Part shown: in pieces, positions 1-5,443 of the stretch
Layout: every line of letters starts with the position of its first letter
Position numbering within the stretch: position 1 is the stretch's first letter
Source: Pseudomonadota bacterium
Lineage (GTDB): Bacteria; Pseudomonadota; Alphaproteobacteria; Micavibrionales; Micavibrionaceae
Assembly (NCBI GenBank): GCA_016198545.1
Contig: JACQIJ010000118.1
Span: forward strand, 1-10,811
Length of the DNA stretch: 10,811 nt
Reading direction: 5' to 3'
The notes under the pieces: generated by a model
Database searches by the model: none
Seen by the model: the letters and a program-made list of their open reading frames with translations, nothing else
Told to the model about the DNA's origin: nothing
Made by a program: the position numbers and the translations under genes

Positions 1-1
1 A

Positions 2-169
2 AATACTGTTGTTGAGGAATTTGTTGATCATCTTATTACCGAGAGAAATGAGGTTGTTGCAATCATTAAAGATTTATCTGCGGGATTTGTGTTAACTACA
101 GCTCTAACCGCTCTATTAATTTTTGTTCTGATCTTCGGACAAAAATTATCTACGCTTTTTGTCTTTTAA
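2..169 (+). CDS. Diacylglycerol/undecaprenol kinase (DgkA family), C-terminal end only
   Basis: The reading frame is open from the left edge and ends at TAA 167-169, giving about 55 residues. It opens with NTVVEEFVDHL, continues with an acidic/basic stretch and an amphipathic IKDLSAGFVL segment, then a hydrophobic span. This matches the end of small DgkA-family integral membrane kinases, in which an N-T-x-x-E motif precedes the K-D-x-x-A-G segment and the last transmembrane helix. The family phosphorylates diacylglycerol or, in Gram-positive-type members, undecaprenol. The 5' part lies outside the window. Base composition is much richer in AT than the DNA after ~362, and the neighbour is a PAP2 phosphatase, a common partner in undecaprenyl-phosphate recycling. 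Family assignment is fairly secure; exact substrate is not. Confidence 0.72.
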   Translation, partial: NTVVEEFVDHLITERNEVVAIIKDLSAGFVLTTALTALLIFVLIFGQKLSTLFVF

Positions 170-362
170 AGTTGTAGAGGTAAATTAACGCGGTCAAAAA
201 GCTGGTTCCGAAAACGTATCCTCCGATTATGTCGGAAGGATAGTGTTCCCCCAGTTTGATTCTTGAAAGTCCTATTAAAGCTATAAAAAACACCGATATT
301 AGGATTATTAAAACCATTAATAATTTGTTAATGTTTACATACACCATTGTAAAAAACGAAAG
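150..362 (-). CDS. PAP2-superfamily phosphatase, C-terminal part; 5' part missing at a probable junction
   Basis: Minus-strand frame with stop TAA at 150-152. It carries a hydrophobic helix followed by SRIKLGEHYPSDIIGGY, the third PAP2 phosphatase signature (SR-x5-H-x3-D), and a final transmembrane segment. The two upstream signatures (K-x6-RP and PSGH) are absent. The frame stays open to 746, but beyond ~362 the translation loses any PAP2 character, turns Arg/Cys-rich, and lies antisense to a better coding frame, so the true gene is cut near 362. PAP2 enzymes act in the membrane on undecaprenyl pyrophosphate or phosphatidate. The gene converges on the DgkA-like gene and overlaps its end by about 20 bp. 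The end coordinate is an estimate from the composition change. Confidence 0.65.
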   Translation of the reverse strand, partial: LSFFTMVYVNINKLLMVLIILISVFFIALIGLSRIKLGEHYPSDIIGGYVFGTSFLTALIYLYNFKRQKA

Positions 363-377
363 CGGGTTGAACGGGTA

Positions 378-848
378 ATGGCAATCATTGTGGACATAGA
401 GAATCTGAGCCGGGTCTTCGAGCGGAAGCAGGCAGGGGAAGCATCGCGCCTGTGCGATTCCGACTTTGAAACGCCGCAGCAAATCGGCCGCAAAAGCAAC
501 GATATGCTTGCCGGATTTGCAGTGGCGCCTTCTTATGTCCTGACCGGGCGCGACGACGCGGGACGGACGCTCGCGCTTATTCCCATCACGGGCGTCTGCG
601 CCGTCGGACAGAAAGACGTAAAAGCCGGACACAATGTCCTTATTGAGACGTGTTACGACGCGATCGCCATGGCAAATGAAATAAATTACGCGGCCCTGAA
701 CGACTACTACGAAAAAACGCGCCGCGGCGCATTCGCCAATGTCCATTCATGGACGAAAGAACCGGCGACAAGAATAGACCTGGCGCAGAATATTTCCGCC
801 TCCGCCTCCGCCTCTGCCTCCACCTCTCCGGTTATCAGGCCGAGTTAA
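378..848 (+). CDS. Hypothetical protein with Ser-Ala repeat tail, possibly 5'-truncated
   Basis: An open frame of 156 codons from ATG 378 to TAA 846-848. I do not recognise the family. It has no signal peptide or transmembrane helix. The middle and C-terminal half look like a soluble alpha/beta protein, with Tyr/Asn-rich helical segments near residues 100-125. The end is a low-complexity (Ser-Ala)n tail encoded by a six-base repeat at 795-824. Codon third positions are mostly G or C, as in the neighbouring genes, and the antisense frame is implausible, so this is probably coding. There is no clear ribosome binding site before 378, and the frame is open upstream through the composition break at ~362. 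The native start may therefore have been lost. Its stop overlaps the stop of the convergent DUF2155 gene (TTAA, 845-848). Confidence 0.5.
   Translation: MAIIVDIENLSRVFERKQAGEASRLCDSDFETPQQIGRKSNDMLAGFAVAPSYVLTGRDDAGRTLALIPITGVCAVGQKDVKAGHNVLIETCYDAIAMANEINYAALNDYYEKTRRGAFANVHSWTKEPATRIDLAQNISASASASASTSPVIRPS
795..824 (+). repeat. Six-base tandem repeat (TCCGCC-type), five units
   Basis: Three exact TCCGCC units (795-812) are followed by two variants, TCTGCC and TCCACC (813-824). In the hypothetical gene they encode alternating Ser-Ala ending in Ser-Thr. Because the unit is a multiple of three, slippage would change tail length without shifting the frame. Confidence 0.8.
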
Positions 849-1387
849 TGCGGAACATCATCGCCGGATTCGCCCTCGCCTGACTCGCCTTCCGAATCGG
901 TAACGCTTTCCACCTCTTCCTCGGCAGCGGATTCTTTCTTGCCGGCAATATCGGCCTTCGAGGAAGGCGGGCTGGGCGCATCAAGACAGTCAATCACCCA
1001 TACGTCATAGACCGGATGGTCCATCGCCGACAGAGCCGGAGATGACGCAAACATCCAGCCGCTGAAAATCCACTGCGCCTTGCTGTCCGGCGGAACATTC
1101 TCCCAGATCTGCAGAAAAGCCGCCGCTTCCGGTTTTTCTATCGGCGGCGCCTTGCGGCAGGACTGGATCTTTATATAGATGGGGCCGAATTTGATGGCGC
1201 TGCCGACCCTGGCCTCGAACACCATCGTCCGCGCCGTAATTTTATCGAGCGATTGCAGCTTGACGATGGGATAATCGTTCATTTCGGCGCGGGAAGCGCC
1301 CGGCAAAAAGCACAACAGGCACAGAAAAAAAACGGCAACGGCTTTAGTAAGTCGCTTCCGGCGTTGACTCATTGCCTTTTTTCTCAT
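845..1387 (-). CDS. DUF2155 family exported protein
   Basis: A 180-residue protein (175 if translation starts at ATG 1372). A basic N-terminus and a Leu/Cys/Phe-rich core end in PGASRA, giving a convincing Sec signal peptide. The mature part has the DUF2155 hallmarks: LQSLDKITARTM near residues 43-54, a Cys-Arg-Lys-Ala-Pro-Pro motif near 77-82, then PEAAAFLQIWE, FSGWMFASSPALSAMDHP and YDVWVIDC. The two conserved cysteines could form a disulphide in the periplasm. After the domain comes an acidic Glu/Ser/Gly tail of ~35 residues. Function in the family is unknown; members sit beside mlaD and NDUFA12 genes in alphaproteobacteria. The start overlaps the end of mlaD by 29-44 bp, implying translational coupling. 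Both candidate starts preserve the signal peptide and I cannot decide between them. Confidence 0.9.
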   Translation of the reverse strand: MRKKAMSQRRKRLTKAVAVFFLCLLCFLPGASRAEMNDYPIVKLQSLDKITARTMVFEARVGSAIKFGPIYIKIQSCRKAPPIEKPEAAAFLQIWENVPPDSKAQWIFSGWMFASSPALSAMDHPVYDVWVIDCLDAPSPPSSKADIAGKKESAAEEEVESVTDSEGESGEGESGDDVPH

Positions 1388-1832
1388 CCTTGCCCTGCAT
1401 GCTAAAAATGAACTGCCCGAGAAGCTGCTCCAGGTTTTGCGGCGCCTGGGTATACTGTATGCGCCCGCCGGGCGGGATCGTACCCTCGGCAGCGCCCGGT
1501 TCGAGCGACATGTATCGTCCGCCCAGCAGGCTTTCGCTGCTGATCATCGCCGCCGTATCCTCCGGCAGTTTTACCGACGGATCGATGCTCATGCTCACGC
1601 GCGCCAGATAGCTGTCCGGGTCAAGAGCGACTTTCACTATTGACCCGACCTTGACGCCGCTGATCTGCACGTCGTCGCCGATGGCCAGGCCGCCGATGCC
1701 GGAGAAATCGGCCGTGACCTCATAGCCGCTGACCTTCTTCACGTTTGCGGTATTATAGCTGAAAATCAGAAAGAACCCCGCAATGAAAAGAACGACGGCT
1801 CCGAGTACTGTTTCAATGACGCTGCGTTTCAT
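1344..1832 (-). CDS. mlaD: MlaD family protein: single MCE domain, phospholipid transport
   Basis: Start chosen at ATG 1832, which has AAGG nine bases upstream and puts the membrane anchor at the N-terminus. The frame is open further upstream, but that stretch overlaps the NDUFA12 gene and lacks protein-like composition. The product has 162 residues: a transmembrane helix at about 8-26, then one MCE domain from about 36 to 115, with GYEVTADFSGIGGLAIGDDV and the V-x-I-S-G-V-K-V-G-S-I core, and a short polar tail. MlaD proteins form inner-membrane-anchored hexamers that carry phospholipids between the inner membrane Mla ABC complex and periplasmic MlaC. No mlaE, mlaF or mlaC is in the window. 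The gene lies 23 bp after NDUFA12 and overlaps DUF2155, so the three are probably one operon. Confidence 0.9.
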   Translation of the reverse strand: MKRSVIETVLGAVVLFIAGFFLIFSYNTANVKKVSGYEVTADFSGIGGLAIGDDVQISGVKVGSIVKVALDPDSYLARVSMSIDPSVKLPEDTAAMISSESLLGGRYMSLEPGAAEGTIPPGGRIQYTQAPQNLEQLLGQFIFSMQGKDEKKGNESTPEATY

Positions 1833-1855
1833 GTCTGAAGACCTTTTTCTCCGTT

Positions 1856-2248
1856 CTATTCCTCGGGCGCCCAGGCCTCGTAATCGCCGGTCGCCTTTTC
1901 CCGATGCCCGCCTTTCAGGACATGCCCGGGCGGGCGGTAAGCATAATCGGTTCCCGTCCTGTTGGGAACATGTTGTTTTTGCCAGGGCTGGCGGAAAGAC
2001 ACCCCCTGCGCGGCCGGAAGGCTGTCCGTTTGATGATGCAGCCAGCCGTGCCATTCCGGCGGCACTTTCGAGGCTTCCGGCGCGCCATTATAGACGACCC
2101 AGCGCCGTTCGCGCTTGTACCCTTTCCGCGGCCTCTTTCTGTAATACCGGTTCCCGGCCTGATCCACGCCCACGCGCCGCCCGCCCGCCAGGGTAACCCA
2201 TATCGTGTAGACCGGAGATTGTGCGCCAAGAAAGCTGAAAATACTCAT
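1856..2248 (-). CDS. NADH:ubiquinone oxidoreductase accessory subunit, NDUFA12/B17.2 family
   Basis: A 130-residue soluble protein. ATG 2248 was preferred because the conserved MSIFSFLGAQSPVYTIWVTL start follows it and an AGGTG sits seven bases upstream; the in-frame ATG 63 bp upstream adds residues unlike the family. Family features include G-x-x-V-G-x-D-x-x-G-N-x-Y-Y near residues 25-37, the RRWVVYNG block near 48-55, E-x-S-x-V-P-P-E-W-H-G-W-L-H near 58-72, and a Pro/Tyr-rich C-terminal segment. In mitochondria the homologue is an accessory subunit of complex I. In alphaproteobacteria it is taken to bind the peripheral arm of the NADH dehydrogenase. It appears to be the first gene of the NDUFA12-mlaD-DUF2155 operon and is divergent from the exported-protein gene at 2384. 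Confidence 0.92.
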   Translation of the reverse strand: MSIFSFLGAQSPVYTIWVTLAGGRRVGVDQAGNRYYRKRPRKGYKRERRWVVYNGAPEASKVPPEWHGWLHHQTDSLPAAQGVSFRQPWQKQHVPNRTGTDYAYRPPGHVLKGGHREKATGDYEAWAPEE

Positions 2249-2331
2249 ACCGTTACACCTGCGCCAGATTTCTTCCCTATCATGGATGACGCAAAAAGAT
2301 GGCCAAATCAAGTCCCTGCCCGCTTCCGCCC

Positions 2332-2360
2332 TTTACAAAAAAGCCGTATTTATCCATCAT
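2332..2360 (+). promoter_or_regulatory. Possible sigma-70-type promoter for the gene at 2384
   Basis: TTTACA (2332-2337, five of six bases of the -35 consensus) is followed 17 bases later by CATCAT (2355-2360, four of six of the -10). The start of transcription would fall near 2367, just before the AAGGGA ribosome binding site at 2371-2376. The spacing is ideal but the -10 is weak. Confidence 0.35.
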
Positions 2361-2383
2361 CGTTGCATTGAAGGGAATGACAT

Positions 2384-3298
2384 ATGCGTTTTTTTGCCTT
2401 TTTATGCGCAATCCTCGCATTGCATAGCGCAGCGGCGCGATCGGCGGAACCCGGTTCATGCGCCGCGGTCGCAAAACTGTTCGACAAGCCGATATGCCGC
2501 GAGGAACTCAAGCCGCAGGATGTGGAATTCATCAAACAGCTTCCCACTTACGATCCGGCGCAACAATCGCCCCTGGAACGGGAAATAGCCAAGCAAAACA
2601 AAAAAAAGCTTCAGGATGTCATCTGGCATCAGGCGCTTGTGAAGAAATTCGGAGCGCAGGCCGTTGATGCGACCGATGCGGATATAAAGGTCTACACCGA
2701 AAAGCTGAACGCGCAGATGACCGCCAGCTACGAGGCGGACAAAAAGATGATCGCATACCTGAAAAACATGATGCAAAAAAGAAAGTTCGGGCTGGAAGAT
2801 ACGCAGAAAATGCAAAACATCATCGATACTGCGGAACAGGGCCTGAAATTTTATGAGGAACGGGAAAAGCACACGGAAAGCCTGCCCGAAGATTACAAAT
2901 TCATCATCAATTCCATCGAGACGGAAATTTCAAGAAGCATGCTTTCCGAATGGAAGCAAAGCAAGGTCCTGTTCGAAGCGTATGGCGGGCGGCTGGCCGC
3001 GCACGATACCAGTTTCCTGCCGTTCGATGCCTATGCCGCTTTCCTTGAATATATAAGGAAGGAAGGAAAACTGGAAATACTCGACCTCGCCTACAAGGAC
3101 GCAATGAGCGAAATGGAAGAACGTATCAAGGATGCGTCAGGGCGGCTTTTAATCGAGGACGAAACGATGAAAAAAGGCTATTTCAGCGACGCCCAATGGC
3201 AGCTGAGCCTGTCCAACAGCGACGAACGGCTGGAACAGATAAAAAAGTGGGTCGAATCCCTGCCCGAAGGGAACGCGGAAAAAGAAAAAGCGGAATAG
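2384..3298 (+). CDS. Exported protein with SurA/PrsA-like N-terminus, no PPIase domain
   Basis: A 304-residue protein with a strong ribosome binding site (AAGGGA, spacer seven bases). Residues 1-21 form a Sec signal peptide ending in an Ala-rich site. The mature N-terminus (VAKLFDKPICREEL, residues 28-41) resembles the first strand and turn of SurA/PrsA/PpiC foldases. It is followed by a helical region with DVIWHQALVKKFG and a D-A-D-I-K-V-Y segment, also typical of those chaperone domains. No parvulin PPIase core is visible; the rest is charged and helical, with probable coiled coil around residues 125-175. Two cysteines (26 and 38) could form a disulphide. It may be a periplasmic holdase or an adaptor of another kind. 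The gene ends eight bases from the convergent receiver gene. The foldase link rests on pattern resemblance only. Confidence 0.8.
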   Translation: MRFFAFLCAILALHSAAARSAEPGSCAAVAKLFDKPICREELKPQDVEFIKQLPTYDPAQQSPLEREIAKQNKKKLQDVIWHQALVKKFGAQAVDATDADIKVYTEKLNAQMTASYEADKKMIAYLKNMMQKRKFGLEDTQKMQNIIDTAEQGLKFYEEREKHTESLPEDYKFIINSIETEISRSMLSEWKQSKVLFEAYGGRLAAHDTSFLPFDAYAAFLEYIRKEGKLEILDLAYKDAMSEMEERIKDASGRLLIEDETMKKGYFSDAQWQLSLSNSDERLEQIKKWVESLPEGNAEKEKAE

Positions 3299-3306
3299 CC
3301 GCCTGC

Positions 3307-3687
3307 CTAGGCCGTGCGCTCGCGCAGAACGCGCCTTACCGTTTCCAGCAACCGGTCGGTATTAACCGGCTTATTGACGACATGCTTGATATTGTGCCTG
3401 CGCGCTTCGGTCAGCAAATCCGTCGATGATTCATCAACCAGTAAAATCAGGCTGACCGGATATTTTTTCATCAAGACGTGCCGGGCGAACTCAAATCCCG
3501 TATGAGGGCTCATCCGGTGAGCGACGATGGCAATGTCGACAGGCCGGTCCTCCACGACCTTGATGGCGGTGCCGCCATCCAGCGCCTGCATTATGTCACG
3601 CCCCTCCCCGGCCAGCGCTTCCGCAATCACCCGGCGGCTTTGCGCATCCTCGTCGGCGACCAGAATTGTTATATTATTATTGTTCAT
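3307..3687 (-). CDS. Stand-alone receiver domain, probably unable to be phosphorylated
   Basis: A 126-residue protein made only of a CheY-like receiver. ATG 3687 is chosen because the first beta strand (ITILVADED) follows directly and AGGG lies eight bases upstream; an ATG 36 bp earlier is possible. The acidic pair is present (Asp12, Glu13), as is the conserved Lys106-Pro107. At the phosphoacceptor position, aligned through the following H-R-M-S-P-H-T-G-F segment, there is Ala56 instead of Asp. The usual Thr/Ser switch residue is Val84. It is therefore likely a pseudo-receiver locked in one state. There is no output domain, so it should act by protein binding. It is transcribed divergently from clpP with 122 bp between the starts. 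Known single or N-terminal receivers CpdR and RssB act as ClpXP adaptors; a similar role here is only a hypothesis. Confidence 0.9.
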   Translation of the reverse strand: MNNNNITILVADEDAQSRRVIAEALAGEGRDIMQALDGGTAIKVVEDRPVDIAIVAHRMSPHTGFEFARHVLMKKYPVSLILLVDESSTDLLTEARRHNIKHVVNKPVNTDRLLETVRRVLRERTA

Positions 3688-3774
3688 AAACAAGGCCCTG
3701 TTTCTTATCGCTTGCCGCTGCAAGAAAATTATTCTAGCCTTTAGCGTACTTCAAATAAAAAAATAATAACCTCT

Positions 3775-3792
3775 TGCGGTAAACAATCCGCA
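3775..3792. promoter_or_regulatory. Small dyad upstream of clpP
   Basis: TGCGG (3775-3779) and CCGCA (3788-3792) form a perfect 5-bp inverted repeat with an 8-base loop, just before the clpP ribosome binding site (AGGGAG, 3798-3803). It could be a short 5' UTR hairpin or an operator half-site pair in the divergent control region 3688-3809, which is AT-rich around 3741-3770. No convincing -35/-10 pair was found there. Confidence 0.3.
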
Positions 3793-3809
3793 CCAACAGG
3801 GAGCGTAGC

Positions 3810-4640
3810 ATGAGAGAAGAAAAAGTAATTTCCCCACAATTCAACCCTCAGGCCAATCTCGTGCCGATGGTGGTTGAGAAGGAAAAAAACGGCGAGCGCG
3901 CGTACGACATTTTTTCCCGCCTGCTTAAGGACAGAATCATTATTCTTAACAGCCCCGTAGATGACGTTACGGCCGGGCTGGTGATTGCGCAGCTTTTATA
4001 CCTCGAAGCCGAGGATCCTGAAAAAGATATAACCATGTATATAAATTCCCCGGGCGGCAGCATCAGCGCCGGACTCGCCATCGTCGACACGATGGTGTAT
4101 GTCAAACCCAGGGTTAATACAGTGGGCATGGGAATGTGCGCCTCGATGGGGTCTTTCATCCTTGCGGCCGGCGCCAAGGGCCACCGTTTCATCCTGCCGC
4201 AGACAGCCAATCTCGTGCACCAGCCGTCGGGAGGATCTCATGGGCAGGAGACGGAAATAAGAATCTCTGCGGATCACATCGACAAGACGCGCCGTCGCAT
4301 GGAAATACAATATGCCGACTTTATGGGCGTCCCCTATGAGCAGTTCAAGAATCTGATCAACGAAATGACCGAAAGGGACAGGATATTCAATGCCCATATG
4401 ATGGTTCGCGCCGGCCTTGTGGACAAGATCATGCCTCCCAAGGACATGGCGGCACGGGCGTCGTATCTGGAACTCATTAAGAAAATAGACTTGATGGAAT
4501 ATGACGAAATCGACCCCGATAATAGGAAAGATCCGATGGCGGTCGGCAAGCGTTTTATCATCGAGCGCGAAAAATACCTGGCCGAACAGGCGGCAAAACC
4601 GAAGGGAGGCGAAAACGTCGTTCCCTTCAGCCCCAAATGA
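3810..4640 (+). CDS. clpP: ATP-dependent Clp protease proteolytic subunit, with C-terminal extension
   Basis: A 276-residue serine peptidase; ClpP is usually about 195-210 residues. The start ATG 3810 has AGGGAG six bases upstream. Residues ~16-40 (LVPMVVEKEKNGERAYDIFS then RLLK) and YINSPGGSISAG at 77-88 are typical of the family. The catalytic triad is intact: Ser112 in A-S-M-G-S, His137 in V-H-Q-P-S-G-G, and Asp190 in T-E-R-D-R. ClpP forms a double heptameric barrel in the cytosol and degrades proteins fed by ClpA, ClpC or ClpX. Odd points are a core that diverges from ordinary alphaproteobacterial ClpP around residues 101-110 and 145-185, and about 65 extra residues after the usual end (G202-L-V-D-K-I). 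The tail holds an acidic Y-D-E-I-D-P-D segment and a helical segment ending in VVPFSPK. No clpX follows, suggesting a secondary ClpP paralogue. Confidence 0.95.
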   Translation: MREEKVISPQFNPQANLVPMVVEKEKNGERAYDIFSRLLKDRIIILNSPVDDVTAGLVIAQLLYLEAEDPEKDITMYINSPGGSISAGLAIVDTMVYVKPRVNTVGMGMCASMGSFILAAGAKGHRFILPQTANLVHQPSGGSHGQETEIRISADHIDKTRRRMEIQYADFMGVPYEQFKNLINEMTERDRIFNAHMMVRAGLVDKIMPPKDMAARASYLELIKKIDLMEYDEIDPDNRKDPMAVGKRFIIEREKYLAEQAAKPKGGENVVPFSPK

Positions 4641-4670
4641 AATAGGCGGAAAAATCCTTACTTCCGATTC

Positions 4671-4700
4671 AAAGGGGGCTTTTCACGGCCCCCTTTTTCT
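4671..4700 (+). terminator. Rho-independent terminator after clpP
   Basis: AAAGGGGGC (4671-4679) pairs perfectly with GCCCCCTTT (4688-4696) across an eight-base loop, and a T-rich run (4694-4700) follows. It lies 31 bp after the clpP stop and 15 bp before the next gene, so clpP appears monocistronic and the prepilin-like gene must depend on read-through or another promoter. Confidence 0.9.
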
Positions 4701-4714
4701 TTGACAATGGAACG

Positions 4715-5419
4715 ATGATGAACCGTTTTTCCCGTGAATCGGGCAGCGCCCTTGTCTATATACTGATAGCGATCGCGCTGTTCGCCGCACTCAGCTTCGC
4801 GGTGGCACAAATGATGCGCGGCGGCGGATCGACGAACGATGAATTGCGCCGCCTGCAGGCTACGGAAATCCTGCAGTTCGGGCGATCCCTGCGTTCCGCC
4901 GCGCAGGGCATGGAAATTGACGGCATTATCGATACGGAAATAAGTTTCGAAACGGCAGCCGTCGCCGGTTATGCCAATGCCGGATGCGGCGGCGATTCAT
5001 GCAAAATATTCAGTCCCGCCGGCAGCGGCATGAATTATTCGGAACCGGTGGCGGCCGACTGGCTGGACCAGAGCCAGTCGGCGGAAGCAAATTTCGGGCA
5101 GTGGGTTTTTTCCGGAGACAATGCCGTAACAGGCGTGGGAACGGCTGCGCCGGATCTTCTGGTCATGCTGCCGTGGGTGACGCGAACCCTGTGCATCGAA
5201 ATCAACGATCTTCTGGGCGTGACGAACCCCGGCGAAACGCCGCCGCAGGACAGCGGCAATGCCGACATTACAACCAAATTCACGGGAACCTATGCGGCGT
5301 CGCAATCCATCGGCGGCGGCGACCCGGAAATAGAAGGCCGGCGCGCCGGATGCTTCGAAGGCGCGGGAACGCCCGCCGCCGGAACATACCACTTTTTTCA
5401 GGTTCTGATTGCGCGTTGA
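4715..5419 (+). CDS. Prepilin-like single-span exported protein, function unknown
   Basis: A 234-residue protein; starts at 4715 and 4718 are both possible, and the upstream GGAACG gives only a weak ribosome binding site. A short polar N-terminus (R-E-S-G-S) is followed by a hydrophobic helix at residues 11-32 (LVYILIAIALFAALSFAV) and then a polar segment. This is the layout of type IV pilin-like or pseudopilin proteins, though the usual Glu5 after the cleavage site is absent. The rest is Gly/Ala/Asp-rich, with four cysteines (91, 96, 160, 213) suited to disulphides outside the cytoplasm. It is probably anchored in the inner membrane with its C-terminal domain in the periplasm or assembled on the surface. 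No pilus assembly genes are in the window. It lies between clpP and the clpA paralogue and converges on the latter with a 13-bp gap. Confidence 0.8.
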   Translation: MMNRFSRESGSALVYILIAIALFAALSFAVAQMMRGGGSTNDELRRLQATEILQFGRSLRSAAQGMEIDGIIDTEISFETAAVAGYANAGCGGDSCKIFSPAGSGMNYSEPVAADWLDQSQSAEANFGQWVFSGDNAVTGVGTAAPDLLVMLPWVTRTLCIEINDLLGVTNPGETPPQDSGNADITTKFTGTYAASQSIGGGDPEIEGRRAGCFEGAGTPAAGTYHFFQVLIAR

Positions 5420-5427
5420 CCGGCGCG

Positions 5428-5443
5428 TTCCCTTATGAGGGAA
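5428..5443. terminator. Short hairpin between convergent genes, possible weak terminator
   Basis: TTCCCT (5428-5433) and AGGGAA (5438-5443) form a perfect 6-bp stem with a four-base loop, placed between the stop of the prepilin-like gene (5419) and that of the clpA paralogue (5433-5435). No T-run flanks it on either strand, so terminator activity is uncertain. Confidence 0.3.

Noticed and set aside
363..746. N-terminal continuation of the PAP2 gene on the minus strand
   Set aside because: The extension lacks the K-x6-RP and PSGH motifs and transmembrane pattern, and lies antisense to a frame with better codon use.
1833..2054. Longer N-terminus for mlaD
   Set aside because: The extra residues overlap the NDUFA12 gene and precede a normal anchor helix start that has its own ribosome binding site.
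3305..3312. Palindrome GCCTAGGC between convergent genes
   Set aside because: Eight bases, overlaps the receiver stop codon, with no T-run or repeat copies; likely chance.
4373..4383. Apparent loss of the catalytic Asp of ClpP (Met aligned with the Asp of E-R-D-T)
   Set aside because: Counting along E. coli ClpP shows the catalytic Asp is the one in T-E-R-D-R, which is conserved here as Asp190.
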